DNA of 64,000 nucleotides from CAZOZZ01 sp965262425 (GCA_965262425.1 OZ253536.1:2604001-2668000); one strand, 5' to 3'. Shown: positions 15,385 through 24,870, numbered from the stretch's first letter. Notes: generated by a model from the letters alone, not told the origin. Made by a program: numbers and translations.

Positions 15385-18071
15385 TCTTCCCTCAAGATTG
15401 AAACTGGATCCGAACCGACGGCTTTTCGGGCAGGCAGGTATGTCGCCACCCACGAAACCAGCCCGAGGATCAACGTGGCTCCTCCGAACGTGACCGGATC
15501 GTTTGCTCGGACGCCGAACAGCACACTCGACATGGCTCCGGTGAGAACCCACGCGCCGATCAGACCCACGACCAGGCCAAGGCCGACCAGGGCCATGGCG
15601 CCCCCGGTCACCTGCTTCAACACGTGGCGTCGGTCGGCGCCCAGGACCATGCGGATACCGATTTCGCGCGTGCGCCTTCGGAGCGAGTAGGCCATCACGC
15701 CATAGATGCCCACCGCGGCCAGAAGAAAGGCCACCAGGGTAAAACCACCGAGGATCATCGCGTGGAATCGGGTCTGAACTCCCTGCCGGGCGAACCGCTC
15801 TTCGACGGTTGAAGCGACCAGGATCGGCAACAACGGATCGATGGCCTGAACCTCACTCCGAATGGGTTCGATCATCGAAGTGGGTTCGCCTGCGGTACGA
15901 GCGGCAACGGTGAAATAGGTCGCGGTTGTCTGCGAGAGCGAGTAGTAGATGTCGAGTTCCGCCGGGCGATTGGATCGAATGCCCGAATACTTCACATCCC
16001 CGACGACACCGACGACCGCGGCCCAATCCTCCGCGTCCTCCGACTCCGCCTCGCGAACTCGCTTGCGGATCGCCGATTCCCCCGGCCAGAGCCGCCGGGC
16101 GACAGACTCGCTGATGACGAGAGAGACCGGCGAGTCGGGCCGATCGGTGATATCAAACGGACGGCCTTCGATCAGCCTAATGCCGAGGACCTCGAAGAAA
16201 TTGGGCATCACGTGGTGACGCTCGACGTGGAGGGAGTCCCCTGCCAGCGCCAGCGGCCCCTCTTCGGGAACTACATCGGTTGTCGTAAAGGTCCGGGGTG
16301 GTAGGTTCGGTGAAGCAATCGTGATCGCTTCCGCTCCCGGTAGCGATGACAGCCTCCCGACGAGTTGATCGATAAAATTGCGACGCCCCGCTTCGTCCTG
16401 ATAGCGCGCGGTGTTCGGGTTGATCTCCATGACGAGCAGGTTGTCGGTGCGGAAACCCACGTCCGCCATCTCGAGTTCGCGAAAGCTCTGGACCATCAGT
16501 GTCGCGCCGATCAGCAAAACCAGGACCAATGAAACTTCCGCGACAATCAAAGACTTCCCGAAGAGCCCGCCCGTCAGCGTTCCACTGGATCCACGGCCAC
16601 CGGCCTTCAAGGCCTCTCCGGGATCTCGATTCGACACAAGAAGCGCAGGCACCAGCCCAAAGCCCACGCCTGCAAGCATCGACACTGCGGCGGTCGTGAT
16701 CAGAACCGAACGATCGACGGAAATTTGAACGAAGTCGGGAAGTGTGGCGCCACTGGCAAGGGCAATGGAATCGGCCAGCCAAATCGTAAGAAGGGCACCC
16801 AGGAGACCGCCGGCAAGGGACAGCAGCAGGGATTCGGTCAGTACTTGACGTACCAGCCGACCTCGTCCAGCCCCCAGGGCGACCCGAATCGCAAACTCCT
16901 GTCGCCTGCCATCGGCCCTTGCCAACAGCAGGTTTGCAACGTTGGTACAACCGATCAGAAGGAGGAACAGAGCCCCGACCATCAGGACGAGCAAGCCCGG
17001 ACGAACCGCCCCTCTCCAGTTTTCGGCCAGAGGTCGAACCGATATCCCGAGGTCTTCATTCGGATCGGCATATGTGTCCGCCAGCCGCCGGGCGATCGCA
17101 CTCATCTCGGTCTGGGCCGTCTGGACCCGGGCGTTCGGACCGAGCCTCCCGACAACCCTGTGCCACCTTCTGGCCCGATCCCGGACCCAGCCGGGGTAGA
17201 TCAGGTCCGCGGCCGAGGCCGGGAGCCAGAAACCCACGTCATTGCAGAGACCGCATGTCATGTCCATCAGGCCTCCAAACTCGGCGGGAAGTACTCCAAC
17301 GACGGTAAATTCAGCTCGCGTCGTTGTCACCGTTCGACCCAGGATGTCGGGATCCGCTCCGAAACGTCGTCTCCAGAGGCGCTCGGAAAGGAGAACAACC
17401 GGATGGATTCCGCCGTTGACATCCACTTCCTCGGGCAGGAACAGGCGACCGAGTTGGGGCTCGATCTGGAACAAATTAAAGAAACCAGCCGAAACATATT
17501 CACCCACGATGGCTTCGGCGCCCTGGTCGTCATCAGTGAACACGATCTGGACGGGTCCCACCGCGGACAGACCCTCGAAGGCTTCGGCCTGTTCCCTCCA
17601 GTCCTCGAAGTCCGGATAGGAGACGCGACGCTCTATACCGTCCACGTCGCCGATGCTGACGAGTTCGACAAGCTGTTCCGCATTTTGGTACGGCGCATCG
17701 TTGATCAGCGTGGATTCGATCAGCGTGAACACCGACGACGTCCCACCGATGCCAAGGGCCAGGACCAGGATCACGACCAACGTGAACCCGCGGCGTTGCC
17801 AAAGGCTCCGGACCGCGTACTCCAAATCCTGGATCAACGATTCAACGACTGGTAATCCCCCCGAATCCCGGTATTCTTCCTTCATCTGTTGGATGCCTCC
17901 GAAACTGCGGCTGGCGGCTTGGCGGGCTTCTTGCGGATCCATTCCGCGACCGAGGTTCTGCTCGGTCTCCATCTCGATGTGGAAACGCAACTCGGATTCG
18001 AGGTCTCTTTCAAATCGCCTCTTTCGCAAGATAACGATGAGTCGCTTCGCGAGGGTTCGTATCCAGAACAT
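15381..18071 (-). CDS. ABC transporter permease with N-terminal prefix domain
   Basis: 896 residues. Residues 1-75 are the soluble permease prefix (ERDLESELRFHIEMETEQNL, GMDPQEARQAASRSFGGI) typical of acidobacterial MacB-like permeases. A membrane helix at about 95-120, MacB_PCD domain, FtsX block around 375-500, second MacB_PCD domain and final FtsX block with YLPARKAVGSDPVSIL follow. No ATPase is fused or adjacent. The start lacks a clear Shine-Dalgarno sequence. It is convergent with the other permease at 12688-15201, separated by relics. Its TAG stop is part of repeat B. Substrate unknown. Confidence 0.88.
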   Translation of the reverse strand: MFWIRTLAKRLIVILRKRRFERDLESELRFHIEMETEQNLGRGMDPQEARQAASRSFGGIQQMKEEYRDSGGLPVVESLIQDLEYAVRSLWQRRGFTLVVILVLALGIGGTSSVFTLIESTLINDAPYQNAEQLVELVSIGDVDGIERRVSYPDFEDWREQAEAFEGLSAVGPVQIVFTDDDQGAEAIVGEYVSAGFFNLFQIEPQLGRLFLPEEVDVNGGIHPVVLLSERLWRRRFGADPDILGRTVTTTRAEFTVVGVLPAEFGGLMDMTCGLCNDVGFWLPASAADLIYPGWVRDRARRWHRVVGRLGPNARVQTAQTEMSAIARRLADTYADPNEDLGISVRPLAENWRGAVRPGLLVLMVGALFLLLIGCTNVANLLLARADGRRQEFAIRVALGAGRGRLVRQVLTESLLLSLAGGLLGALLTIWLADSIALASGATLPDFVQISVDRSVLITTAAVSMLAGVGFGLVPALLVSNRDPGEALKAGGRGSSGTLTGGLFGKSLIVAEVSLVLVLLIGATLMVQSFRELEMADVGFRTDNLLVMEINPNTARYQDEAGRRNFIDQLVGRLSSLPGAEAITIASPNLPPRTFTTTDVVPEEGPLALAGDSLHVERHHVMPNFFEVLGIRLIEGRPFDITDRPDSPVSLVISESVARRLWPGESAIRKRVREAESEDAEDWAAVVGVVGDVKYSGIRSNRPAELDIYYSLSQTTATYFTVAARTAGEPTSMIEPIRSEVQAIDPLLPILVASTVEERFARQGVQTRFHAMILGGFTLVAFLLAAVGIYGVMAYSLRRRTREIGIRMVLGADRRHVLKQVTGGAMALVGLGLVVGLIGAWVLTGAMSSVLFGVRANDPVTFGGATLILGLVSWVATYLPARKAVGSDPVSILRED

Positions 18072-18117
18072 AACGTCTTGGAATTATTCGTGCCGCAACG
18101 CCGATATTCAGCGTGGT

Positions 18118-18236
18118 CAACAGCGTGTTGTTGCAGTGGCCGTGCTGGCGCCGATTCTCGTTTCGGCATTTGCCGGCTATCTTCCCGCGCGGCGCGCTTC
18201 GAGAGTGGATCGATAGTCGCGCTGCAATACGAGTAA
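18118..18236 (+). pseudogene. ABC permease C-terminal relic, duplicated block
   Basis: The translation PILVSAFAGYLPARRASRVD matches the end of the permease at 12688-15201, but a small deletion after Asp shifts the frame to a stop at 18214-18216. The last codons (VALQYE, stop 18234-18236) survive in another frame. The following bases to 18267 repeat the sequence found after the intact gene (15202-15231). It is therefore a copied tail of that gene, not an independent one. Confidence 0.8.
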
Positions 18237-18254
18237 CCGATGGCCCTTCATCAA

Positions 18255-18602
18255 TCACGACACGTTGTACCCAAGCGCTTTCAGTTGATCGAGGATTGCC
18301 GTTGCCTCAACATTCCTGGCTCGGAAGGCAAGTTTCGAGGGTACGCCATCTTTGCTGTGGACGATGCTGATTCCGTTCTTGAGCTTCCAGGACCAGAACA
18401 GGAACTTCGCAACGGCAACCCGAACCTCCTGGACCTCGGACGGAGATAGCAGGTACTTCATCTTCATGGGTCCTGCGAGCACGAGTTCCTGCTCGGAAGC
18501 CGTTAGGTGGGCGCTCCAGTTCCTGGTCCTGATAATTCCGGCAATGATATCGCCATCCCAGGAGTTTCGAGACTCATCCGAAGACTCTGTAGGACTACTC
18601 AT
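18255..18602 (-). CDS. Small PH-domain-like protein
   Basis: 115 residues from ATG 18602. The segment LVLAGPMKMKYLLSPSEVQE, then KFLFWSWKLKNGISIVHSKD, then VEATAILDQLKALGYNV resembles the beta-rich bacterial PH-like fold with a terminal helix; the match is by pattern only. No signal peptide. The frame stays open upstream through the hairpin repeat, so the downstream ATG is preferred. Its last codons (NVS stop) lie in the sequence shared with the duplicated permease tail, suggesting that the gene's 3' end was formed or altered by that rearrangement. Confidence 0.5.
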   Translation of the reverse strand: MSSPTESSDESRNSWDGDIIAGIIRTRNWSAHLTASEQELVLAGPMKMKYLLSPSEVQEVRVAVAKFLFWSWKLKNGISIVHSKDGVPSKLAFRARNVEATAILDQLKALGYNVS

Positions 18603-18650
18603 ATCGATAGTCGCCTGCCCCGCAAGCACCCTGGAAACGTCCGGGACAGC

Positions 18651-18785
18651 GTGTCGGGGTGTCCGTCCCTGGCCACCCGCCGGACAAGCCCAGATTTCCA
18701 GGCCCGATCTTTCCTGCCGACTGGATCCAGGGCGCATGTTCCACACGCAGGTCGGCTAGCCTGGCGGCCAGGGACGGCCGCGACA
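18651..18785. repeat. Long intergenic hairpin repeat, copy 2
   Basis: The left arm (GTGTCGGGGTGTCCGTCCCT followed by GGCCACC) and right arm (GGCGGCCAGGGACGGCCGCG) are inverted copies separated by about 75 bases. It is the second copy of the family at 1421-1536, with a different loop sequence. Confidence 0.65.
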
Positions 18786-18793
18786 GGACCTCG

Positions 18794-19612
18794 TTACGGA
18801 CCGGTTTCATACTCCACGGTGATTTCGAGAAAGCCGGACGAACGGCCCGCGGCAAGGTACCCGTTAGTCTGAAGCTCGTAGTCGCCTTCTGGAACTTCCC
18901 TGGGGACGCGCAATCTCAGGTTGTAAGTTCGACTATCACCGATAAGCTTCGCTTCACCCTGTTCAAACCACGTGGCGCTCTGGGATTTCCGCACAGCAAG
19001 CAACTGGACATACCCTGTCTCGCCGATGCGTATCGTTGCATCTTCCGGCGTCCGCGTGGCAGCGCTGGGATTTCCTTCCAATCGCAGCTTCATCTCACGG
19101 AGTGCCTGCGCCCGGCTACCATATTCCATCGAAAACAGATTTCCATCGTCCGGAAGAGGGCCGCTCCAGTCCAGTTCCACGGCAACGAACACATCGTCAG
19201 GAGTGCGGGACGGGTCGCCGAACGAGGATTCGGCGTGGGACATTTCGAGGTCCCCAACAGGCTTCCCTTCCCAGAGCAGGACAGCATCCTGATAACCGCA
19301 GGGATGGTCCTCGTCCTGGATCGTTCGACTCTCGAGCACACAAACTCGAACGGCATTGGCGACATCGAGGATCGAAGGATGGATGGGGATGCGGATGGCC
19401 CGCCCGTTTGGCGCCGCACAACGGTATCGGGCTGGGGATGGGCCGCGTAAAGCCACACGGCAGACCCCGTCGTACCCGGTACGGTAGGTGGTTCTCGCCG
19501 TGTCCTGAGCCACGGCCCCAGACGGCCTCGGGAGCACGAGCAAAGCCAGCAAACAGATTCGTCCGACACCGGCGACAACCGCTGAGACAAACTGGCTAGT
19601 GAAAGTGGCCAT
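18794..19612 (-). CDS. Secreted protein of unknown function
   Basis: 273 residues from ATG 19612. Residues about 5-40 form a signal peptide (hydrophobic AVVAGVGRICLLALLVLP, then AVAQ cleavage). The mature part has paired cysteines (GVCRVAL, RYRCAAP, RVCVLES, HPCGYQD) that could form disulfides, and a beta-rich C-terminus (LRLRVPREVPEGDYELQTNG). No family recognised. Upstream in-frame codons give a longer form, but those overlap the SEC-C gene. A C-terminal fragment of a paralogue is at 15220-15360, which shows that this tail is mobile or duplicated. Confidence 0.6.
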   Translation of the reverse strand: MATFTSQFVSAVVAGVGRICLLALLVLPRPSGAVAQDTARTTYRTGYDGVCRVALRGPSPARYRCAAPNGRAIRIPIHPSILDVANAVRVCVLESRTIQDEDHPCGYQDAVLLWEGKPVGDLEMSHAESSFGDPSRTPDDVFVAVELDWSGPLPDDGNLFSMEYGSRAQALREMKLRLEGNPSAATRTPEDATIRIGETGYVQLLAVRKSQSATWFEQGEAKLIGDSRTYNLRLRVPREVPEGDYELQTNGYLAAGRSSGFLEITVEYETGP

Positions 19613-19847
19613 GCTCTTGCGACCACACCTGACCCGGTCGCGCCGGCGGTCTGTCATTCGGGTCGCTGGTGGCAACCTCTCTGACGAGACCGACGGCGCC
19701 CAGAACGATGAGACCTCCCACGATGGCGACGATCAGTTTCGACCGGGCGGCGGCCTTCTTTGATTCCTTCCCAGCGCAGCACTGTTTGAATTTCTTTCCA
19801 CTGCCACAGGGGCAGGGGTCGTTGCGACGTGGTGTTGTTGGGTTCAT
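19596..19847 (-). CDS. SEC-C motif protein with one membrane helix
   Basis: 83 residues. The N-terminus is a SEC-C zinc motif (NDPCPCGSGKKFKQCC), as found at the SecA C-terminus and in many small proteins where it binds zinc and contacts SecB or ribosomes. Residues about 37-57 (LIVAIVGGLIVLGAVGLVRE) form one membrane helix, and the tail is His-rich (EHGHFH). The 3' end overlaps the start of the secreted protein by about 17 bases, suggesting co-transcription. Function beyond zinc binding is not assignable. Confidence 0.75.
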   Translation of the reverse strand: MNPTTPRRNDPCPCGSGKKFKQCCAGKESKKAAARSKLIVAIVGGLIVLGAVGLVREVATSDPNDRPPARPGQVWSQEHGHFH

Positions 19848-20058
19848 TGCGCAATACTTTATCCTACCTTGGGCGGCATCCCACTTCCTACTTTTCCCAG
19901 GTTCACCCGAGTCCCTTTCAGGTGGCCGAAAACCGCTTACCTGTCACGAACAAGAGATCCCTGATCCGAGTCGTATTCCGTTCAGGAGAGGATGGCCGGC
20001 ATCGACGTCGTCGTGGCGCCTTGCAGCTAGTGGTCCCCAAGACTTCCACCACGGGCTG

Positions 20059-21468
20059 CTAGGGCGCCGGGTCGCCGACATTCACCAGACGCTCCGGGTT
20101 GCTGTCGGGATCACCTGTGTCGGCAGGCCCCCATGAGGTCTGTGGATCGGCGGAATTGATCATTGCCTGACGCATGAAAGCCACGTCCGCAGCCGTGTAG
20201 GCACGCCCGTTTTCCGCAATGTACAGGGCGAATGCTCCCGCCACGTGCGGCGACGCCATGCTGGTTCCGTTCTTGGTATTGTAGCCCGCGCCCGGCCACG
20301 TCGAATAAATCCCAATACCGGGTGCGGCCAGATCGATCGCAGCACCGGGAGAAATCACCGGATTGCCGGCAACGACGTTCGTGCTGAAGTTCGAAAAGGT
20401 TGCCAGGGTGTCGTCATCTCCCCAGGAAGTGGCCGGCCCGGTTCCACCCCCCTGTCCATCGGAGTCCGCCAGCGCCGAAACAGCGACGACTTCAGGAAAC
20501 GCTGCCGGCTGGATGTCGTCCCCTCCCGTTCCGAACGTCAGGTCATCGCCATAGATGTCCTCGCTGCCGTTTCCAGCGGCGGCAACAAACACCACACCCA
20601 GGTTCACGGCGTTCTGGATAGCAGTCCGAAGCGATGGACTGTTTCCAACAATTCCAAGACTCAGGTTGACAACCTCGATCTCGGCGGCGTTCTCGCTCAC
20701 CCAGTCGAGGGCGGCGAGCAGCCAGGAAAGCCTCCCGACGCCACCATTATTCAGGACCTTGGCCACCCACAAGCGGGCGCCAGGCGCCACGCCAACGACT
20801 CCGAAATCATTGTCCAGAGCTGCGGCGATCCCCGCCACGTGAGTTCCATGACCAAAGAAGTCGTGGGCGGTACCCACCTTGCATCCTAGTCCGCCATACG
20901 GACCCGGGGAACAATTGACGTTCTTGAAGACATTGAGATCCGGGTGATCGAGATCGGCGCCACTATCGAGGATGGCGATATCCACGTCGACTCGATCATC
21001 GACCCCGTCGATCGAAGCGAAACTGTTGAGATCCGCATCGATGCGATCCACGCCGATCGGAAGGGTCTGGTCCAGGGCATAGGTTTGCAGGTCGGGTTCG
21101 ATCTGGAGTACATTTCTATCACGCTTAATCCACGCCAGATCGGCCTCGGAAATGATTCCCGAGAAACCCTTCAGAGCGCTTTTGAAGACATGCTCAACGT
21201 TGACATCGTTCTGTGCAGCAATCTGTTCGGCCAGCATCGTCGCATCGACATCCGACTTAAATTGAACAATGTACCGGCTCGAAACAGCCTGGCTCATCGA
21301 ATCCTGGGCGTATGAAGGGCGGGCAAGCCAAATGACCGCAAGACACACCAGCAAGATCAGAAATGACTGCTTCGATGTCGATTTTCGAGAGGGCGATTCA
21401 TCCAGAGCTGTATGGGGTTCAGTTCTAGGGTCCGTAGCGTGGTCGATTCCTTCGTTCTTCGGTTCCAT
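20059..21468 (-). CDS. Secreted subtilisin-like serine protease (S8)
   Basis: 469 residues from ATG 21468, chosen for AGGAGG eight bases upstream. An unusually long charged N-terminus (about 33 residues) precedes the signal helix (SFLILLVCLAVIWLA). An I9-type propeptide (SRYIVQFKSDVDATMLAEQI through IEPD) spans about 64-126. The catalytic triad is visible: Asp168 in DIAILDSGADL, His207 in HGTHVAG and Ser403 in GTSMASPHVAG, with oxyanion Asn in AAAGNGSE. It is an exported endopeptidase. The 5' region is partly duplicated upstream (21620-21665). Confidence 0.93.
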   Translation of the reverse strand: MEPKNEGIDHATDPRTEPHTALDESPSRKSTSKQSFLILLVCLAVIWLARPSYAQDSMSQAVSSRYIVQFKSDVDATMLAEQIAAQNDVNVEHVFKSALKGFSGIISEADLAWIKRDRNVLQIEPDLQTYALDQTLPIGVDRIDADLNSFASIDGVDDRVDVDIAILDSGADLDHPDLNVFKNVNCSPGPYGGLGCKVGTAHDFFGHGTHVAGIAAALDNDFGVVGVAPGARLWVAKVLNNGGVGRLSWLLAALDWVSENAAEIEVVNLSLGIVGNSPSLRTAIQNAVNLGVVFVAAAGNGSEDIYGDDLTFGTGGDDIQPAAFPEVVAVSALADSDGQGGGTGPATSWGDDDTLATFSNFSTNVVAGNPVISPGAAIDLAAPGIGIYSTWPGAGYNTKNGTSMASPHVAGAFALYIAENGRAYTAADVAFMRQAMINSADPQTSWGPADTGDPDSNPERLVNVGDPAP

Positions 21469-21619
21469 TCCGTTGTCCTCCTGACAATATTGCAAGGACG
21501 TCACTGAGGTCGCCAGAGACAAGAAAGAAGCCCAGGGCCGGGTCGCGATTGGGAAAAAGCACGACCTCGCGCAGCTTCTGAGGTGCCACGATCTTTTCTT
21601 GCCAGCGTGTTGTGACTAG

Positions 21620-21665
21620 GGTTCGAAAATCGATTCCTTCGTTTTTCGGTTGCATCCTGTCGTCT
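21620..21665 (-). repeat. Decayed duplicate of the protease gene start
   Basis: On the minus strand the sequence around ATG 21655 (AGGAAGACGACAGG then ATGCAACCGAAAAACGAAGG) closely matches the true protease start at 21468 (AGGAGGACAACGGAATGGAACCGAAG), including ribosome site and first seven codons. The frame then runs as an unrelated 76-codon ORF into the real gene. The rest of 21469-22019 contains repeat B at its left end and no other gene. Confidence 0.6.
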
Positions 21666-21886
21666 TCCTTGACTTGGAGTGAGCGTCCTTAGAGGGGCTT
21701 TATCCTACGGGGACAACTCGTTTGTAAAGGGTTTTTTACTTAAGAAAGGCGGAACAGTTCAAACAATTGACAACGATAAGCCTATGGAACTCCACACCGA
21801 GGTGGTCATTTTGCTCCTTACACCTCGATCGGGCCGCCAATATTTTGACAGCAAGCGAGGAGGAGCCTCGGCCGCACAGGGATCGT

Positions 21887-21990
21887 CTAGGAGCCTGCGC
21901 GGCAGAAGGGATCGTAGCGAGAAAGTGGAGAATCGAGGCCAGATTTTCTCGACTTTGAGGCATTCCCTCGACTTTGAGGCATTTTCTCGA
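21887..21990 (+). repeat. Repeat B, longest copy
   Basis: Begins CTAGGAGCCTGCGCGGCAGA and continues GATCGTAGCGAGAAAGTGGA, then contains a tandem CTCGACTTTGAGGCATT motif present twice. The middle part matches 3473-3527. It lies between the protease and the PQQ-propeller gene; no ORF is supported here. Confidence 0.7.
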
Positions 21991-22019
21991 ACTTGACGCA
22001 AATACCGCACGACCGGTGG

Positions 22020-23348
22020 CTATCGGCGGCCCAAATCGAACGCTACGATTCTTTCCCGGTCGCGTGCGTACAACGTCTTGCCGACCAGTGTCGGAACGGT
22101 CCAGGAAGTCGTGTTGAAGATCGAGACACGGGACAGGACATCCACACCTTCGGGTGACAACCTCGCCAGGACCAGATCGCCATCCTCATCCATGATGATT
22201 GCCTTGCCGTCGGCATACACGAGGCTGGATCGCCCAAATCCGCGCTCCTGCCAGACGATTTCGCCGGTCCGGACGTCCAGGCTGGTCAGAAATGCGGGGC
22301 CAAACTTCCCGTCGGTACCATAGATGTAATCGCCAAGCCGTATCGCATTGGCAAACATCAACGCAAGGCGGCCAGTGAACCAGAGTTCCTCGACATCCGT
22401 CGTGTCACCCTCTCTTCTGAGCCTCAACGCGCGGCTCCCTTTGTTGTATGCGGAGGAAATGAACAGGATGTCATCGGGTCCCCAGATCGGCGTGCTGTTG
22501 TTCATGTCACCCTGGGTGTCGTGAGGATGCGACCAGAGGATCCGCCCGGTGTCCGGATCCAGCCCGTTAACCGTCTGCCCGCCGAGGACCACCATCTGTG
22601 TCTCGCCGTCAACGTCGATCAGGATCGGGGCGGAGTGAGCCGTCAGAAAATCTCCACTCTTCCAGACAACCGCACCATCGCTCTGACTAAACGCCATCAC
22701 AGACTGGCCGGCTCCGCCGACCTGGATGATGATCGTGTCTTTGTAGGCGAGCGGGCTGCAGGCAAACCCCGCCTTGACGGCAGGCCGAACGAGCGTCGGG
22801 GGAGAGGAATACTCGGCGACCAGGTCGTGAGACCAGACGACCCGACCCGTCTTCTTGTCGAACGCGTGGAGTTGTTTGTTCGTGCCGGCTGTAAAAACCA
22901 GATCATCGACCACAAGAGGCGTCGCGTGGGGACCCGCGCCAAATTGAAAATGCAACGGCTCGGAGGGGTATTCGTACTCCCAGCGCGTCTCGCCGGTTTC
23001 GGCGTCCATCGCGACGACAAACTCTCTGCTCTCCCAACCGCCGCGACGGCGGGTCTCCGCGCCCGGCCGGTACAGCGTATACAACATACCGTCATCGACG
23101 ACGATCGCCGAGTGGCCCAGTCCGAGAGACCGGCTCCAGATCAATGGCGGCCCGCTTTCCCCCCACGAGTTCGCCAGTCCCGTGGCGTCGGACATGAAAT
23201 TGCGGTGGGGGCCTCCCCACTGCCGCCACTCTGCGGAAGTCGGATAAGACTGCGCAACCGCCGCGATCGGTGTGGAACCCACGACACCAGCGAGGATCGC
23301 GAGAACTCCCGCGACTGCAGCCAGTCTCTGGTCAGATACACACGTCAT
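22020..23348 (-). CDS. Secreted PQQ-like beta-propeller protein
   Basis: 442 residues with a signal peptide (VAGVLAILAGVVGSTPIAAVAQ) and a propeller of PQQ/BamB-type repeats (for example DAETGETRWEYEYPSEPLHF, KKTGRVVWSHDLVAEYSSPP, DPDTGRILWSHPHDTQGD, DVRTGEIVWQERGFGRSS). Such proteins either bind PQQ as dehydrogenases or act as scaffolds. The catalytic residues of methanol dehydrogenase are not evident, so an enzymatic role is unproven. ATG follows CGGAGTTCTC. It is divergent from the Vgb-like cytochrome gene; the 283-bp gap between them probably holds both promoters. Confidence 0.85.
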   Translation of the reverse strand: MTCVSDQRLAAVAGVLAILAGVVGSTPIAAVAQSYPTSAEWRQWGGPHRNFMSDATGLANSWGESGPPLIWSRSLGLGHSAIVVDDGMLYTLYRPGAETRRRGGWESREFVVAMDAETGETRWEYEYPSEPLHFQFGAGPHATPLVVDDLVFTAGTNKQLHAFDKKTGRVVWSHDLVAEYSSPPTLVRPAVKAGFACSPLAYKDTIIIQVGGAGQSVMAFSQSDGAVVWKSGDFLTAHSAPILIDVDGETQMVVLGGQTVNGLDPDTGRILWSHPHDTQGDMNNSTPIWGPDDILFISSAYNKGSRALRLRREGDTTDVEELWFTGRLALMFANAIRLGDYIYGTDGKFGPAFLTSLDVRTGEIVWQERGFGRSSLVYADGKAIIMDEDGDLVLARLSPEGVDVLSRVSIFNTTSWTVPTLVGKTLYARDRERIVAFDLGRR

Positions 23349-23631
23349 GAGAACTCCGTGCGACTGCGGGTGGAATTACCGGGAGAAGCGAACGATCCCG
23401 GTTCACGCCGGTCCATGGTACGGAGGGATGAAGTGAGCGTCAATCAAAGCCTGCTGGAACGATGTTCCCGATGTTCCGCAAATCCTTGCTCGTCGGGGAC
23501 TCGAAGTGTAGTATCGGCCTATTCTGACGGCAGCCAGTGCGCATCACCGGCTGGACGCCGTCGGCAACGGATTTTCACAAACAAGGCGACGCGAGTCGGA
23601 TCGCTGTCGCCTAAATTCGAGGTAGGAACCC

Positions 23632-24870
23632 ATGCGTGCCAAAGCATTTTTAGTATTGATGGTAGTGACACTCCTTGGCCTGGCCGTCGTGGCACCCGGG
23701 GAAGCCCAGCGAGGCCGGGGTCGTGGTCGTGGCCGCGCCCCGATCGAGTTGCCGTCAGGCCCAGGGCGGGAACTGGTGGGGAACCACTGCACCGAATGCC
23801 ATGGACTCAACCAGATCGTGAACTCAGTAGGATTTGCCAAGGACGACTGGGAGGCCCTGGTTGCCTCGATGGTGGCACTGCCCGATGCCCAGGCCAACAC
23901 AGTGGCCGAGTACCTGACCGAGCATTTCCCCGAACAGCCGGGACGGCGTCCCACGCTGGTTTCGGGCGACACATCGATCGAGATCACCGAGTGGATGGTG
24001 CCGACCCTCGGCCAGCGGTCCCGCGACCCGGTCGAAGCTCCGGACGGCTCGATCTGGTGGACGGGGATGTGGGCGAGCCTGGCAGGTCGACTCGATCCGG
24101 AAACGGGCGAGATGGAAGAATTTCTCCTGCCACCTACCGCAAGACCGCACAGCATCGTTCCCGATGCGGACGGCAACATCTGGTACACGGGAAACAGTAA
24201 CGCTACAGTCGGCAAGCTGGATCCCAGCACCGGCGTGGTGACCGAATACAAGACCGAGGCCCGGGACCCTCACACCGCTGTCTTCCACCCGAACGGAAGG
24301 CTTTACTTCACCGCGCAGCAGGCCGGGATGCTCGGCCGCCTGAGCCCGGAGACCGGTGAAGTCACCGAGATTCAAACCGAACCCAGGCCGTACGGCATGC
24401 AGGTGGCCGCGAACGGTACGATCTGGGTCGCCTACAACGGCATCAACAAGATCGGGGCCCTCGATCCGGAAACAATGGATGTCCGCTATTACGAAGTGCC
24501 GAACGAAGCGTCCCGTATTCGCCGGCTCGGGCTCACCAGCGACGGCATGGTGTGGTACGGGAACTCCACCCAGGGCAGTATCGGAAGGCTCAACTCGGAG
24601 ACGGGCGAGATAAAGGAGTGGCCTTCACCCAGTGGACCGAATTCCCATCCCTATGCTTTCAGCATCGTGGACGACATCATCTGGTACAACGAGTCGGGAA
24701 TGAGGCCTGACGCGCTTGTGCGCTTCGACCCGGGGTCGGAAAAATTCCAGAGCTGGGCCATCCCCTCCGGCGTCGGCATCATCCGGAATATGTGGGTGAC
24801 CAAGGCAGGCAACCTTCTGATTCACCAAACCAGCTCGAACCGCATCGGTCTGGTGGAGATAGAACAATAG
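23632..24870 (+). CDS. c-type cytochrome fused to a Vgb-like beta-propeller
   Basis: 412 residues. A signal peptide (AFLVLMVVTLLGLAVVAPGEA) leads into an Arg-Gly-rich linker and a single-haem domain with CTECH at residues 53-57. From about 110 onward there is a streptogramin-lyase-like (Vgb/NHL) propeller with repeated motifs such as DGNIWYTGNSNATVGKLDPS and NGTIWVAYNGINKIGALDPE. Vgb proteins open streptogramin rings, but cytochrome-fused homologues in Acidobacteriota more likely act in periplasmic oxidation; the reaction is unknown. AGGTAGG lies upstream of ATG. Confidence 0.87.
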   Translation: MRAKAFLVLMVVTLLGLAVVAPGEAQRGRGRGRGRAPIELPSGPGRELVGNHCTECHGLNQIVNSVGFAKDDWEALVASMVALPDAQANTVAEYLTEHFPEQPGRRPTLVSGDTSIEITEWMVPTLGQRSRDPVEAPDGSIWWTGMWASLAGRLDPETGEMEEFLLPPTARPHSIVPDADGNIWYTGNSNATVGKLDPSTGVVTEYKTEARDPHTAVFHPNGRLYFTAQQAGMLGRLSPETGEVTEIQTEPRPYGMQVAANGTIWVAYNGINKIGALDPETMDVRYYEVPNEASRIRRLGLTSDGMVWYGNSTQGSIGRLNSETGEIKEWPSPSGPNSHPYAFSIVDDIIWYNESGMRPDALVRFDPGSEKFQSWAIPSGVGIIRNMWVTKAGNLLIHQTSSNRIGLVEIEQ

